A program made the translations under genes and the position numbers. DNA of 64,000 bases. It comes from Telmatactis stephensoni (lineage: Eukaryota; Cnidaria; Anthozoa; Actiniaria; Isophelliidae). This document shows, piece by piece, positions 23,101 to 34,100 of this stretch (position 1 is its first letter; every line of letters begins with the position of its first letter). The notes beneath the pieces are model-generated. The model did no database searches. It saw only the letters and a list, made by a program, of their open reading frames with translations, and was not told the origin of the DNA. The stretch lies in contig JALIZF010001267.1 in assembly GCA_029948255.1 (NCBI GenBank), forward strand, positions 62,001-126,000. Reading direction: 5' to 3'.

Positions 23101-25041
23101 GGTTGATAAAGGTATTATTGCTCAATCTTTAAATGTGGATGATACACAGCAAATGCACACAAGATTAGCATAATGTAAAGTTTATCCATCACAGCTTCAA
23201 TCTGCTTCTTAACTTTTTAAATATTTTTTGTTTTACGTTTTTTACTCAAAATTTGAATTCTTTCTCCTACTTTATGTGTTCAAACATTTCAAATATACAG
23301 TCAGACTAAAATAGTCTGATAAAAAGCTATCATTTCTAGGTGATCCTGCCATAGATTTTATTGGAGTGGGAGGCTCCAGACATCCTTCATCATTTTCTTC
23401 ATCTATCGTCAGCCGGGACAATATATCTATAGGTAAGTAATCTCATATTTTACTGTGGTGTATTAATGTGCTCTGATTGGCCAAAAAACTGCGTGATTGC
23501 AGTAAGCATGCACAGATAACATCACAAAGTCTTACATGTGCTCTCATTTTTTACCAGAAATGTTTTGATAAAATTAATCATATTTATATAAAACAAATAG
23601 ATTAAATTTTTCTGTAGGTCTGTACTCTAATAGATACACGTGCATATATTGAAGAGGTCAAAATGTGGAGTGAACAAGTTACAACTGTGATTTGACTTTG
23701 TCTTGCAACATTCTTTTATTTGCACCACATTTTGACATCTGTGCATTAATAAGAGAACACTCGGTGTCAGATGCATGGAAAAATGGATTGCGAATCTATT
23801 TGTTATTTAGCATTTTAGATTGCTGCTGGCCTTTTAAAATTTACTGAAGATTTTTTCTGACACTTCTGATAAAATTTCTGTTTTGGGACAAAATATTTGA
23901 GTTTATTCTTCTGGTATCCCCGGAAATTGCCTGAGCTGATTGGTTGTTAGAGTGGGCAGAAATTGTTATATTATCTGACCATAGTCTGGTATTACAATTA
24001 AAAAAGAAAAAGGAAAGGAAAAGGAAAGAAAAAGTAAATTATGTTATTTGCAAGTTAGGAGGTCAATCCAGATAGGGGAAAAACTGTGTCTGAGGTTGTC
24101 TCTACGGATTGAGGCCATAGACCAAGGTACATTTTCAAGACCAAGGGCACAGTTTTTCCCTATCTGGACTGACCTCGCAGCTGGTAAATAACATATAATT
24201 ATTATATGGCTAGATAATTTCCTTAATTCTGATTGGCTAACGCATGGTCTGTATTTTGCCATATCAGGACTGCTGCATGTCCCGGATGAAAAGAAAAGTT
24301 TGCCTTTGGCAATTGTTTTAGCGGGACTTCTCAAAGCCATATAATAAATAAGTTATTAACCTCGTTTGCTCGGTCTGTATGGGAAAATATCAGACCTCGG
24401 TCTTTTTGTACAGACCTCGCTGCGCTCGGTCCGTACTGTCGAGACCTTGGTCTGATATTTTCCCATACAGACCTCACGCTCGGTTAATAACCCTTTAATA
24501 CGTTGTAAACCCAGTATCAAAATGTCCAAAACCAAACATCCCAATTATGGCAAATCTCTCAAAGAAAGTATGGTATGATTCTTTTATCTCTGATTAAAAT
24601 AGTGCCTTGATAATAATGATGATGATCATGATAATGTTCCTAATATGATAATTTTTAGATGAGCTTAAAAAGGAGGTCCGGTCAATGGAACACTCCTTAT
24701 CTCACCATCAACGCAAAGTTCTAGTTGAACCAGCCCTATTACGTCAGTTACACCGACACCCAGAAAACAGAATTGATCCATTCTTGGCACATTATGTCAC
24801 ACTGCGCCATTATGTTGCACAGTACACCCTACAAGTCTGCGCATATGGACCATTTCGTAACTCAGAAGATGAAAATCTGTCTAAGATAGATAATGGAAGA
24901 ATGCTCAGAGACTTTGGTCACAATCCCAGTTTTATAAAATTTCTAAACCAAGTGAGACTTGGTTTGTGGAAGATGGAAGATGATTTGATTAATCGAAGAT
25001 GGCTTAGTGATTGCTGTGATCGCCAAGTAGAAGAAGTTTAA
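17121..25041 (+). CDS. unrecognised multipass membrane protein with acylation-type N-terminus, 10 exons, 687 aa
   Basis: I do not recognise the family. Coding exons: 17121-17408, 18272-18482, 19294-19496, 20034-20258, 20562-20750, 21305-21542, 22221-22343, 22904-23014, 23340-23432, 24659-25041. All junctions are GT-AG, phases agree, and the total is 2064 nt. The start MGCIGSRC fits an N-myristoylation site (Gly2, Ser6) with a neighbouring Cys3 that could be palmitoylated. Residues ~1-240 are soluble and Ser/Glu-rich in part (SSGGRYGSMAQRSL). At least five hydrophobic helices follow: IAQIFVAPLVNVTGFSLYYQ, FIVLMMLIFFAQWRFVF, LLLAVLFFIWYLIWGLI, IFMIVPLIILVILANIYF and VLWACVFSVFQSFSHIF. The C-terminal exon is long and soluble (about 127 aa, VEPALLRQLHRHPENRIDPF). 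Exon 7 uses the acceptor CCAAG at 22220, because the nearer AG would break the frame. Its role is unknown; it lies between CRYZL1 and ATP5PO. Confidence 0.8.
17778..18095. mobile_element. foldback MITE in intron 1 of the membrane-protein gene
   Basis: GATGGCGTCATATACTACAA...ACCAGAATGC at the left is the inverted copy of GCATTCTGGTAGTTGTAGTA...TGATGCCATC at the right. It has no coding capacity. Confidence 0.7.
19013..19270. mobile_element. MITE with G-rich/C-rich ends, family 'GGGAGCATTCATTT'
   Basis: The ends are TTAGGGAGCATTCATTTATT and AAAATGAATGCTCCCTTA. The right end stops 23 bp before the acceptor of exon 3 (19294), so the element abuts or supplies part of the splice-acceptor region. 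Related ends (GGGACCGTTCATTTTT) occur at 62312-62461 and 63060-63079. Confidence 0.75.
19582..19745. mobile_element. partial copy of a MITE ending GGTTGGCAGCTATG
   Basis: This 165-bp segment is nearly identical to the right part of the element at 21591-21866. The shared phrases are 'gatatttcaga', 'aaaatctggagactcccgga' and 'gggttggcagctatg'. The left end is missing. Confidence 0.75.
21591..21866. mobile_element. MITE with TIR CATAGCTGCCAACC
   Basis: The left end CATAGCTGCCAACC (21591) and right end GGTTGGCAGCTATG (ending 21866) are perfect inverted copies. An inverted, decayed piece of the same family is readable at 20770-20870. It lies 50 bp after the donor of exon 6 and contains a 16-base G run near 21681. 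Confidence 0.85.
22391..22870 (+). mobile_element. tRNA-derived SINE
   Basis: The A-box TGGCTCAGTTGATCGAGC (22403) and B-box GGTCGGAGTTTGGTACC (about 22440) are followed by an unrelated body. The tail contains 'gcgctatataaatgc' and ends in ATT repeats ('attcattattattatt', about 22840). A second copy of the same family lies at 33558-34000. It falls between exons 7 and 8 of the membrane-protein gene. Confidence 0.75.
24049..24186. repeat. foldback repeat (~138 bp)
   Basis: GAGGTCAATCCAGATAGGG...AAAACTGTG pairs with CACAGTTTTTCCCTATCTGG...GACCTC. This is a MITE-like hairpin in the last intron of the membrane-protein gene. Confidence 0.7.
24353..24490. mobile_element. palindromic MITE with TTATTAACC ends
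   Basis: The left end TTATTAACCTCG...TGGGAAAATATCAGACC and right end GGTCTGATATTTTCCCA...CGGTTAATAA are inverted copies. A decayed relative lies near 52060-52130 (CGGTTATTACGGAAAAATAT). Confidence 0.75.
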
Positions 25042-25722
25042 CTTTGACAAAAGATGACGTTGGAAAATGGCATGGTCTATTAAAATAGAAAATATCTCGA
25101 TGGATATTGTGAGCAAAATAATGAAGTCAGGATATGAGTATGTTCCAATTACTACCATTATCGTTGAAGTGCGACCTGTGATGCTCGAAGCCTCGTTTGG
25201 AAACTTGCATTCAGACAGACGTCATTCTAATCACTCCACCAATACAAATTGCAATTCTCAAGAAAAAATGCCTTGAATTTATGATAAAACTTAGTTTATA
25301 TTTATCTAAACTTTCCTTGCAAATTTGATGCATTTTTCTTGAGAATCACTATTTGTATCAGTTGAGTGATTTGATTAAGGTCTGTGTGAATGCAAGTTTC
25401 CAAGCGAGACTCCCAGCTTCACAGGTTACACTTCAGCAATAATGGTAGTAAGACAGCCTGTCAGTCACATTGATAAAAACCTCTCATTCAGTTAGAAATT
25501 ACAGCCTTACATAATTATTATGCTATGCCAAAATGGTAAGTTCATCCCAACAGAGTCAGTACTATTTTTAGTACAAGTTTATAGAATAATAATTATTATT
25601 ATTGTTGTATTATTATTATTAATACTAAGTTGAGAGTTTGACAATTGAAGAAGTGAGACAGACTGTTCTTTTACAAATACAAATAAAAGATTGAAATACT
25701 GACAGTCTAGGAGAAATATAGT
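25042..25722. other. 3' flank and spacer
   Basis: This is the downstream region of the membrane-protein gene. A foldback is visible: 'ggaaacttgcattcagacag' near 25199 pairs with 'tgtgaatgcaagtttcc' near 25384, with 'cttgagaa' inverted between. ATT-rich microsatellite lies at 25580-25625. AATAAA occurs at about 25681. No coding exon seen. Confidence 0.5.
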
Positions 25723-25917
25723 TTAAGGTGACTGGCTACTATTGGAAAAAATAATGAAAAATCGTTTAAACCACAAGGGAAATTTAATGCTGGTCTCAAA
25801 AACGAAAAGAAAAAAGGGGTGTTCCGCGCTCGTTTTCGAGATAATCAGCATTGAATGGATGCCTATCTCCGAATTTTTGAGGCGAAAATCACTCAACCGG
25901 AAGTGAATAGAAAAGAA

Positions 25918-28900
25918 ATATAACATGCGGCAAAAGCATTACGGACTGTCAAAAACAATACGTACTCTTTTGCTTTACTCGAGAGGGTAAATTTTACTCG
26001 CCGTTGACCAATCACATTGCTCCATTTGGTTAAGCCATCTCCATTGGTAAAGTTTACTCGTACGTGTAAACTTTACCAACAGCCATTCTTGAAATAGCGG
26101 CTATTTCCAAACCTATAAGAAATACAAAGACTAACAAAGGCGTTCCTATAAATTTTTGTTGCAAAAAATACATTTAGGGACTTGAAATCGCAAAATTTGC
26201 CTATTTCACCATGATTATGGCGCGCTTTTAACCCGCTCAAGAAAGTAACGCAACTCAAGTGCGGTCAAGTTCGTGTACAAAATTCTGCAGCTCAATCGAA
26301 GACAGTACTTGGAGTCTATCAACATAGTCTCTGACGAGGTAGTAAAATTCAAAAAACACACTTCGAGGAACAGCTTTTGCATTTTAAAAGCCCATTGCGA
26401 GTAAAGGAGATTGCACCTAGCTAATTTCAATAATCGAGTCTCCGAAACGATGATCGATACGCATCAGTAATTACAGTGTTGACATTTAGACTTCGCAGTA
26501 AATTTTACCCGTAGATCGATGTCAATTTATACCGTGCCTTTTGAAAAGGGGTTTACAAGATTTCATCAAACCGACGAATAAGTTATATTTTCTTAAGGAT
26601 AAAGGACATTAAATCGAACTTTATAACATTGTTCGTCAATTTTACTCATATAGATCTACCACATGATCAATTTCACTATTCCGGAGGTCAGTAAATTTTA
26701 CTTGCTCTGACGTGACCGCAAACAAGACTTGGAAAGCAGAAGTATTTAGTTATTTTAGTCAATATATATTTAGTTATTAACTTAAAAGTATTGTAATGAA
26801 ATCGACTTTACAGTGGAAGGATGCAGGCATTTTATTCCAAGAGATGAACCAAAACATAAGGCTTTGATCGATACTGTCATGTGTAGCCAGCCATAAATTG
26901 GCGCGAAACAATTATTCTGCTTTACCCGCGAAACTTTATCTTTGACATTTAAAAAAAAAAAAAAAACACAGCAAGATTCTTTCAAAAAGTACGCAGTTCA
27001 AATTAAGTGTGTATCTCAGTCTTTTCTTTTAGACATGATGACTTTGAAATAAATTAATATTCTTACCTTGTGATGCCTCCGAAACACAATTTATGTCGAG
27101 TGCTTCATTTACGTCTTCAATTCAGTTTTGTGCTCTTCCTTCAAATTGTGGCTTGTTGATAAAATTTTCTCAACGACATTTGCACACCCGTGATTGGAGT
27201 GCTTTTAAGTTTTGTCCGCATCTTACTTTTCCTCGACGTGGACATCAGCACACCAGGCCGTCAGTACCGAGTCGGTGACTTAAAAGCCATTCGACTGGTT
27301 GTGTATCAAGTTTCAGATGGAGTAAAGTTTACCATCAAAGTGTCGTACAAGGTCTAGAAGCGCGAATTCATTTGGTTTTCGACTTCTTGGGCATTTCGTA
27401 CCAAATGAAATTTAATATTCTGGTAAAGTTTACCACAAAGGTTGTGGAAACGCGCTTGGAAAAAAAGAAAAGAAAAAGAAAAGAAAAGAAAACGCATTTT
27501 AATAAATGCCTAGATTTTCGAATTCCCACAACTGTATTTCACGAATACTGAATATTGATGTGAAGGATCTTAGTATGGCTGATAAACCATGTTAGACAAT
27601 TTGATAATGAATACTAATAAATTCCATAATCCATAAATGGATACAAATGACCCTGTTTCAGGGTAGTAAAGTTTTAATAGCATCAAAGTGTCGTGGAAGC
27701 GCGAATGGTTTGCAATTGAAAACAATTCATCTGGTTTTGGATTCATTGAACATTTTGTACAAAATGAAATTTGATATTCTGGTAAAAGTTTACCACAAAG
27801 GTTTTAGAAACACGCTTGAAAAACAAAAATACACACACACATTTATCTGCATTTTATATTCGAAACTCTAGGCAGATAAACGTGTGTGTGTATTTTTGTT
27901 TTTCAAGCGTGCTTCTACAACCTTGTGGTAAACTTTACCAGAATATCAAATTTCATTTTGTACAAAATGATCAATGAATCCAAAACCAGAATCTGGTTGT
28001 ACGAAGGGTGAATAGCGCCATCCAGCGGATAAAATCTATACAAAATCTATACAGTGGATAACTCTTATCCGGTGGATAACTTTATCCAACCTTATTACAA
28101 CCGGGCCCAGATGAATTGTTTTGAAAACCATTCGCGCTTCCACGACACTTTGATGGTAAACTTTACTCCATCTGAAACTTGATACACAACCAGTCGAATG
28201 GCTTTTAAGTCACCGACTCGGTACTGACGGCCTGGTGTGCTGATGTCCACGTCGAGGAAAAGTAAGATGCGGACAAAACTTAAAAGCACTCCAATCACGG
28301 GTGTGCAAATGTCGTTGAGAAAATTTTATTAACAAGCCACAATTTGAAGGAAGAGGACAAAACTGAATTGAAGTCGTAAATGAAGCACTCGACATAAATT
28401 GTGTTTCGGAGGCATCACAAGGTAAGAATATTAATTTATTTCAAAGTCATCATGTCTAAAAGAAAAGACTGAGATACACACTTAATTTGAACTGCGTACT
28501 TTTTGAAAGAATCTTGCTGTGTTTTTTTTTTTTTTTTTTTTTTAATGTGCAAAGTAAGCCAAAGATAAAGTTTCGCGGGTAAAGCAGAATAATTGTTTCG
28601 CGCCAATTTATGGCTGGCTACACATGACAGTATCGATCAAAGCCTTATGTTTTGGTTCATCTCTTGGAATATAATGCCTGCATCCTTCCACTGTAAAGTC
28701 GATTTCATTACAATACTTTTAAGTTAATAACTAAATATATATTGACTAAAATAACTAAATACTTCTGCTTTCCAAGTCTTGTTTGCGGTCACGTCAGAGC
28801 AAGTAAAATTTACTGACCTCCGGAATAGTGAAATTGATCATGTGGTAGATCTATATGAGTAAAATTGACGAACAATGTTATAAAGTTCGATTTAATGTCC

Positions 28901-29581
28901 TTTATCCTTAAGAAAATATAACTTATTCGTCGGTTTGATGAAATCTTGTAAACCCCTTTTCAAAAGGCACGGTATAAATTGACATCGATCTACGGGTAAA
29001 ATTTACTGCGAAGTCTAAATGTCAACACTGTAATTACTGATGCGTATCGATCATCGTTTCGGAGACTCGATTATTGAAATTAGCTAGGTGCAATCTCCTT
29101 TACTCGCAATGGGCTTAATGCAAAAGCTGTTCCTCGAAGTGTGTTTTTTGAATTTTACTACCTCGTCAGAGACTATGTTGATAGACTCCAAGTACTGTCT
29201 TCGATTGAGCTGCAGAATTTTGTACACGAACTTGACCGCACTTGAGTTGCGTTACTTTCTTGAGCGGGTTAAAAGCGCGCCATAATCATGGTGAAATAGG
29301 CAAATTTTGCGATTTCAAGTCCCTAAATGTATTTTTTGCAACAAAAATTTATAGGAACGCCTTTGTTAGTCTTTGTATTTCTTATAGGTTTGGAAATAGC
29401 CGCTATTTCAAGAATGGCTGTTGGTAAAGTTTACACGTACGAGTAAACTTTACCAATGGAGATGGCTTAACCAAATGGAGCAATGTGATTGGTCAACGGC
29501 GAGTAAAATTTACCCTCTCGAGTAAAGCAAAAGAGTACGTATTGTTTTTGACAGTCCGTAATGCTTTTGCCGCATGTTATA
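25918..29581. mobile_element. 3.7-kb near-palindromic foldback element with repeated GTAAA(G/A)TTTAC motifs
   Basis: The outer edges are ATATAACATGCGGC and GCCGCATGTTATAT. The two ~1.5-kb arms are inverted copies around a centre near 27747, with only scattered mismatches. Matching open frames, such as 26073-26258 (-) with 29242-29427 (+) and 27093-27278 (+) with 28210-28395 (-), are mirror artefacts. Each arm contains about ten copies of a palindromic 11-12-mer (GTAAAGTTTAC, GTAAATTTTAC, GTAAACTTTAC), for example at 25987, 26048, 26064, 26501, 26690, 27323 and 27424 and in mirror positions. A separate smaller hairpin is centred near 27860. No transposase frame is seen. Confidence 0.9.
27999..28107. 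mobile_element. small MITE inserted near the centre of the palindrome
   Basis: This segment ('ggttgtacgaagggtg...gtggataa...cttattacaaccgggc') is present in the right arm only and breaks the symmetry. Its ends are imperfect inverted copies (GGTTGTACGAAGG / CCTTATTACAACC). It is the youngest layer of the nest. Confidence 0.6.
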
Positions 29582-30219
29582 TACAACTCATCACGAAACA
29601 TTTCTACAACTACTACAATTGCACAAATATTAGATTATGTCGTATTCTTCATATTGGTGTGGATAATTTAGATGTGACAGCGAAAAAATACCATCCTTTT
29701 ACATGTTTTGTTCGTCAGGTCTGAACAAAAATTATCGTAAGTTCGAACAAATTTCCCTACAAAAATCCATTTTTTCATAGGCTAGAATAATGAACTTTTT
29801 TTCAAAATTTGATATGAGTTAGATTTTTATATATGTTTTCAATTAAGCAAATAAAAATTATATGGTCCCGTGCAAAATTAGCTTGTTTCATGCCCATGAA
29901 GTTGCTAAAAAGGCCAAAAAATGCCTTCCAGAAGTGCCGCCATCTTGAAAATGACGTGACAGCGCGAGCTCTATTCAAATTTTGTTGACGAAAACAAGCA
30001 CGCGCTCACTGTTTTTTTGTAAAAAGAAAACATTTTTGCTTATTTTTCTAATCATTTTGCTTGTTAAATTCATTGAGAACTATTTTAAAACTAAATTTTG
30101 TCAACAAACTTTAGTTTCCCAGCGTTAGTGGCCATTTGCTAGAATCTCCGCGCGCTATGACGCCCTGTGCGCGAATGTGTGCAGTAGGCTAAAATTTCTA
30201 TGGTAGCCAGTCACCTTAA

Positions 30220-31110
30220 GTTGGTATAAGTTACCTTTTGAACAGTGTAACACATAGAAAATAGGAAACGTCTGATAATACATATTTAAGCAGTTAAAGG
30301 TATTCATGTGAGCCCTCCAAAACGTTTTCTATTTTTCTTCCTGAATACTCAAATCTTTTGGTTTTCAACAAAGGAAGAAACTAATAGGAACAAATTCTAT
30401 TTTTAAACTAGTATAATAAATTAATTAATTAAGGATGTACATATGTACATGTAAAATAAGGATAAATATATGAGACTATATGAGAGCTATAATAGATTAC
30501 AGTAGCTGTAACCCTGCAAAACTACTTGACAACTTTGTATATTGTTAACACAGCTTTTCCATTCTGTGAAGTATTTTTAATTGATAATTAAATAATAAAT
30601 GAATGAGTGGTTTGTAACAAACTTAGCCAAAGTAAACCATGAATGTTAGACACTAAGTACGTCTTTATAGTTTAGATTTTTTGTAAATAAGACCGTCAGT
30701 GTAAATACGTTTTTATATAGAGTTTACCTTTTGATAATAAAAGTTAATGTAAAATTGAAATTTGTGTACTACTTTTGATACCAGAGAAGGGAAGATCAGG
30801 TTTTGCAAAGATGCATAGAATATATTCATTTTTGTCCTACAAAAACTAAATCCATGACAGGGGGGACTGGGTTGAGGGAATGAGCTTTCTGGTCAACATG
30901 TATATGGACAGTCAGTTTGACACAATGTATTAGTCTGTTGATCCCTCCCTCCCCTCCCCCCCCCCCTCAATCACCATTTTATCCCAAGATTAATTTCTCA
31001 AGTTTTTTTTTTGCAAAATTCATTGAAGGTTTAAAAGATTTTTATTGTACAATTTCGAAAGAAACCAATTGACCAAAGACAGATCACAAACTCATAAAGA
31101 CACAAGATTC
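30220..31110. other. ATP5PO: spacer between the nested transposon and the 3' end of ATP5PO
   Basis: No exon seen. AATAAA on the minus strand (TTTATT at 31041-31046) lies 65 bp past the ATP5PO stop and is its likely poly(A) signal. A pyrimidine/C run lies at 30942-30968. Confidence 0.6.
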
Positions 31111-34100
31111 TCACAAATTTTCCTTCATTGCTTTGGTAATATCCTTGACTTTCTTGGCAATTGACATGTCAATGTGTTTATCACCAAAACTGACTACCAT
31201 ACCACCAATTAACGATGGATCAACCTGTGTAAAAACAGTAGTAATGATATTAGATTGCAAGTCACCCAGTCTGAGTGCAGGTTTTTTTTTTCCAAGCTAG
31301 CCCATTCACACTGGATGAACTTTTCAATCTCCTGAGCCTTTGTTCATCTTGGCTAGCACTGAGAAATGGAAAACTCTGGGGAAATAGAATTTTTACCAAA
31401 TTGTGATTGGCTAGGAACCAACAATCAAACCATAAAAAGATAAACTTAAGGTTCTGATTGGTAGACCAGACCTCCAAAATCAGAGCTGAAAATTCTGTTT
31501 TTCCAGAGCTTTCCATTTCTCGATGCTGGCCAAGGGGAACAAAGCCTTGGTACGAGATTGTGAACTTCTCACTAAGAATCTGGGTGTGTTTACATGGGTG
31601 ATTTTGTCTATGGCTGAGATCATCATGTGATGAGTTTCTGCCTGGGTGGAAAAGATCTTCATGTTATTTGGAGTGGAAAAGACTAATGTAAATGTAATTG
31701 AATTTTTTTCCGGTCTCCAAGTAAATGTCTTACTTGAAAATCATGCCAAAATTGTCTCACAATAAACTCAGCCTCTGACAAAACTGCCCATGTACATCCA
31801 CCTTAAAAATGTGACAATCATGAGATCATCTCACAAGGATAATTTTGTCAACAAAAAAACAGCAAGAAAATAGATGACTTCCTAAATTCACCTATCTCAA
31901 AAAAGGCTGTCCTATGAGAGGCCTAAAGCCAAATGCGACTAGACTGAAAAGGAGTATGGGCAGTTGCAAAACTTCACTCTCTTTTTGGCTTGGATCTTGA
32001 TTTTAGCATCAACAAATGAAGTTCTTTGCAGTTTAAGGTTAGGACAAGTAATTTTTACCCATGCTTCCTTTCCGGTGAGTTGTGTAGGCTTGGCCCGACA
32101 ACTTTTATTGAAATAGGTGTATACTTCACTTACTACATACAAAGGAATCAAGACAAGACTACAATGTACCTGCAGAAAGCTCAGTCATTGTTATAAGATA
32201 AAAGTTTTGTGAACTTTAACTGCCTCATCAAATTCCTACATATGTAGCAGGTGAAGCGTATCTCAAAATTGGACTATTTAGAAGTTCTCACCAAAGTTTC
32301 AAGTTTAAGAGTTTCGCCTTTTTTCAGGAACGTTTTCAAAGCAGACTGTAGCTCCTTGAGGTTTGCACTATCAAGATCCTACAACAAACAAAATAAAGTA
32401 CACAAATGTAGATTCCAAAATTGTATGCAAAATTAAACCATCCTATACTACACTTTATAGCTCTTTTAGTCTAAGTATTTTAGGTGAAACTGTTTTGAAA
32501 ATGGGTACATTAGGTTGTTGTTTGCACTATCAAGATCCTAAAACAAACAAAATAAAGGACACAAAAATTAATGTAGATTCCAAAATTGTCTGCAAAATTA
32601 AACTATCCTATACTACACTTTATAGCTCTTTTAGTTTAAGTATTTTGGGTGAAATTGTTTTGAAAATGGGTATATTAATGTTGTGACACTCCGACAGATG
32701 CAGAAGAGAACATTACAGCCTATTGCATCTTTTAATAATGTCACAATAATCTTCCTCTCTACTAAAAAACCTGATGGGAACAATACCGTCAAGTTATAAT
32801 ACAGCTGGAGGACAATCAGCAATGTTTTCTAGACATACCAAAAGCAGCCTTGTGTCAACCCTTAAATGAGACCCTGACTCATTGCATTGAATACCTTTGA
32901 TACAAAACTTAATACAGTGCAACTCCTATTAAGTGGCCACCCTTGGGGAAGGTAAAGGTAAAGGTCATTTATTTTACTTTGAGTCCGCAGGAAGTGGTTG
33001 CCCAGTCTCCCAAGCCAAAGGCTCATGTATCAAGCATTCGAAGGGGAATGGTTAAGTGGCTGCTTTATAGGAGTTATACATAACACAGATTCAAGACTAT
33101 TATAACTGGCTTTTAAATGGACTAGGAGGTGGCTGCTTAATGGGAGTTGCACTATGGCCATTACCCAATAAGTGAAGAGATCAATACAAAAGCAAAGTGC
33201 TTTCTGATCAAATTATACATTCTCACAAAAAATCTTTCTGACATTTGCAAAGGACAATTCAGTATTTGATCAGAGATCATGTATGTTACTGTTTTTTTAG
33301 GGGCCTTTTAAAGTATCTACATCTAGAAAACACAAATATTTATTTCATATATTCAAATGAAGTTCCACAAACCTTGGCAGTAGTAACAGAACATATGACT
33401 TCTCCTCTAGTAGCACTCATTAACTTGCCAAAAGAAGAGTTGACACTAGAGATAAGTTTTAACCTGTTGTTTTCTGCCATAGTTGCTGAAAGGAATAAAA
33501 TAATCATTAACACCTAATGTTTAGTAATAATATCTTTCAATATCAAAGCAGTTGAACCACCATCCAGTTGGCTCAAATGGTTGGGTGTCAGTCTCTTGTG
33601 CAGGAGGTTGGGGTTTGATTCTGAGCTGAACCAATACTCAGGGTCTTTACAGCGAAAATTGTTACATCGTGACCTCCAACATCTGTAAGATTTTGGTCTT
33701 TTCTGATCTGTCCATCATTCTTGGGGGGGGGGAGCAGCTTTCATGAACTCATTCAGTGATTGGTTGCTTTGAAAGAAGCTCTGCCCCCAAACTGATTGAC
33801 GGCTCAGAAAAACCCAAAATCAAAACAAAATTAAGTAATTTGCTGGTTGTGATGCAACGATTTTGGCTGTAAATAATTGAAGGGAATGGGCTGCCTTTGT
33901 AATTACATTTGTAAAAGGTAAGACCTTCACATCTTTTTGAGTAACAACGTTAAACTGTTGGCCCTATCTCCATGTATATGGAGGTGTTCCAGCAGTAAGG
34001 TCAGCTGTGGGATTAGCATTGAAAACTAATAGTAAATGAGGCCTTAAAATCATGGATTACAACCAGTAGTGGAGCTACTTAAGAGAGTGCTATAATGTAT

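Larger units (their letters stand above)
25723..30219. mobile_element. outer non-autonomous DNA transposon with TTAA ends (piggyBac-like signature), carrying a nested palindromic element
   Basis: The left end is TTAAGGTGACTGGCTAC (25723-25739) and the right end GTAGCCAGTCACCTTAA (30203-30219). These are perfect 17-bp inverted ends bearing TTAA, the target-site duplication used by piggyBac-type transposases. The outer element's own sequence appears to be 25723-25917 plus 29582-30219; the rest is an insertion. No transposase frame is present. The TTAA could instead be part of the TIR. Confidence 0.7.

Noticed and set aside
26073..29427. Similar reading frames of ~60-70 aa on opposite strands (apparent conserved small proteins)
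   Set aside because: They are mirror images produced by the inverted arms of the palindromic element; no start, splice or codon signal supports them.
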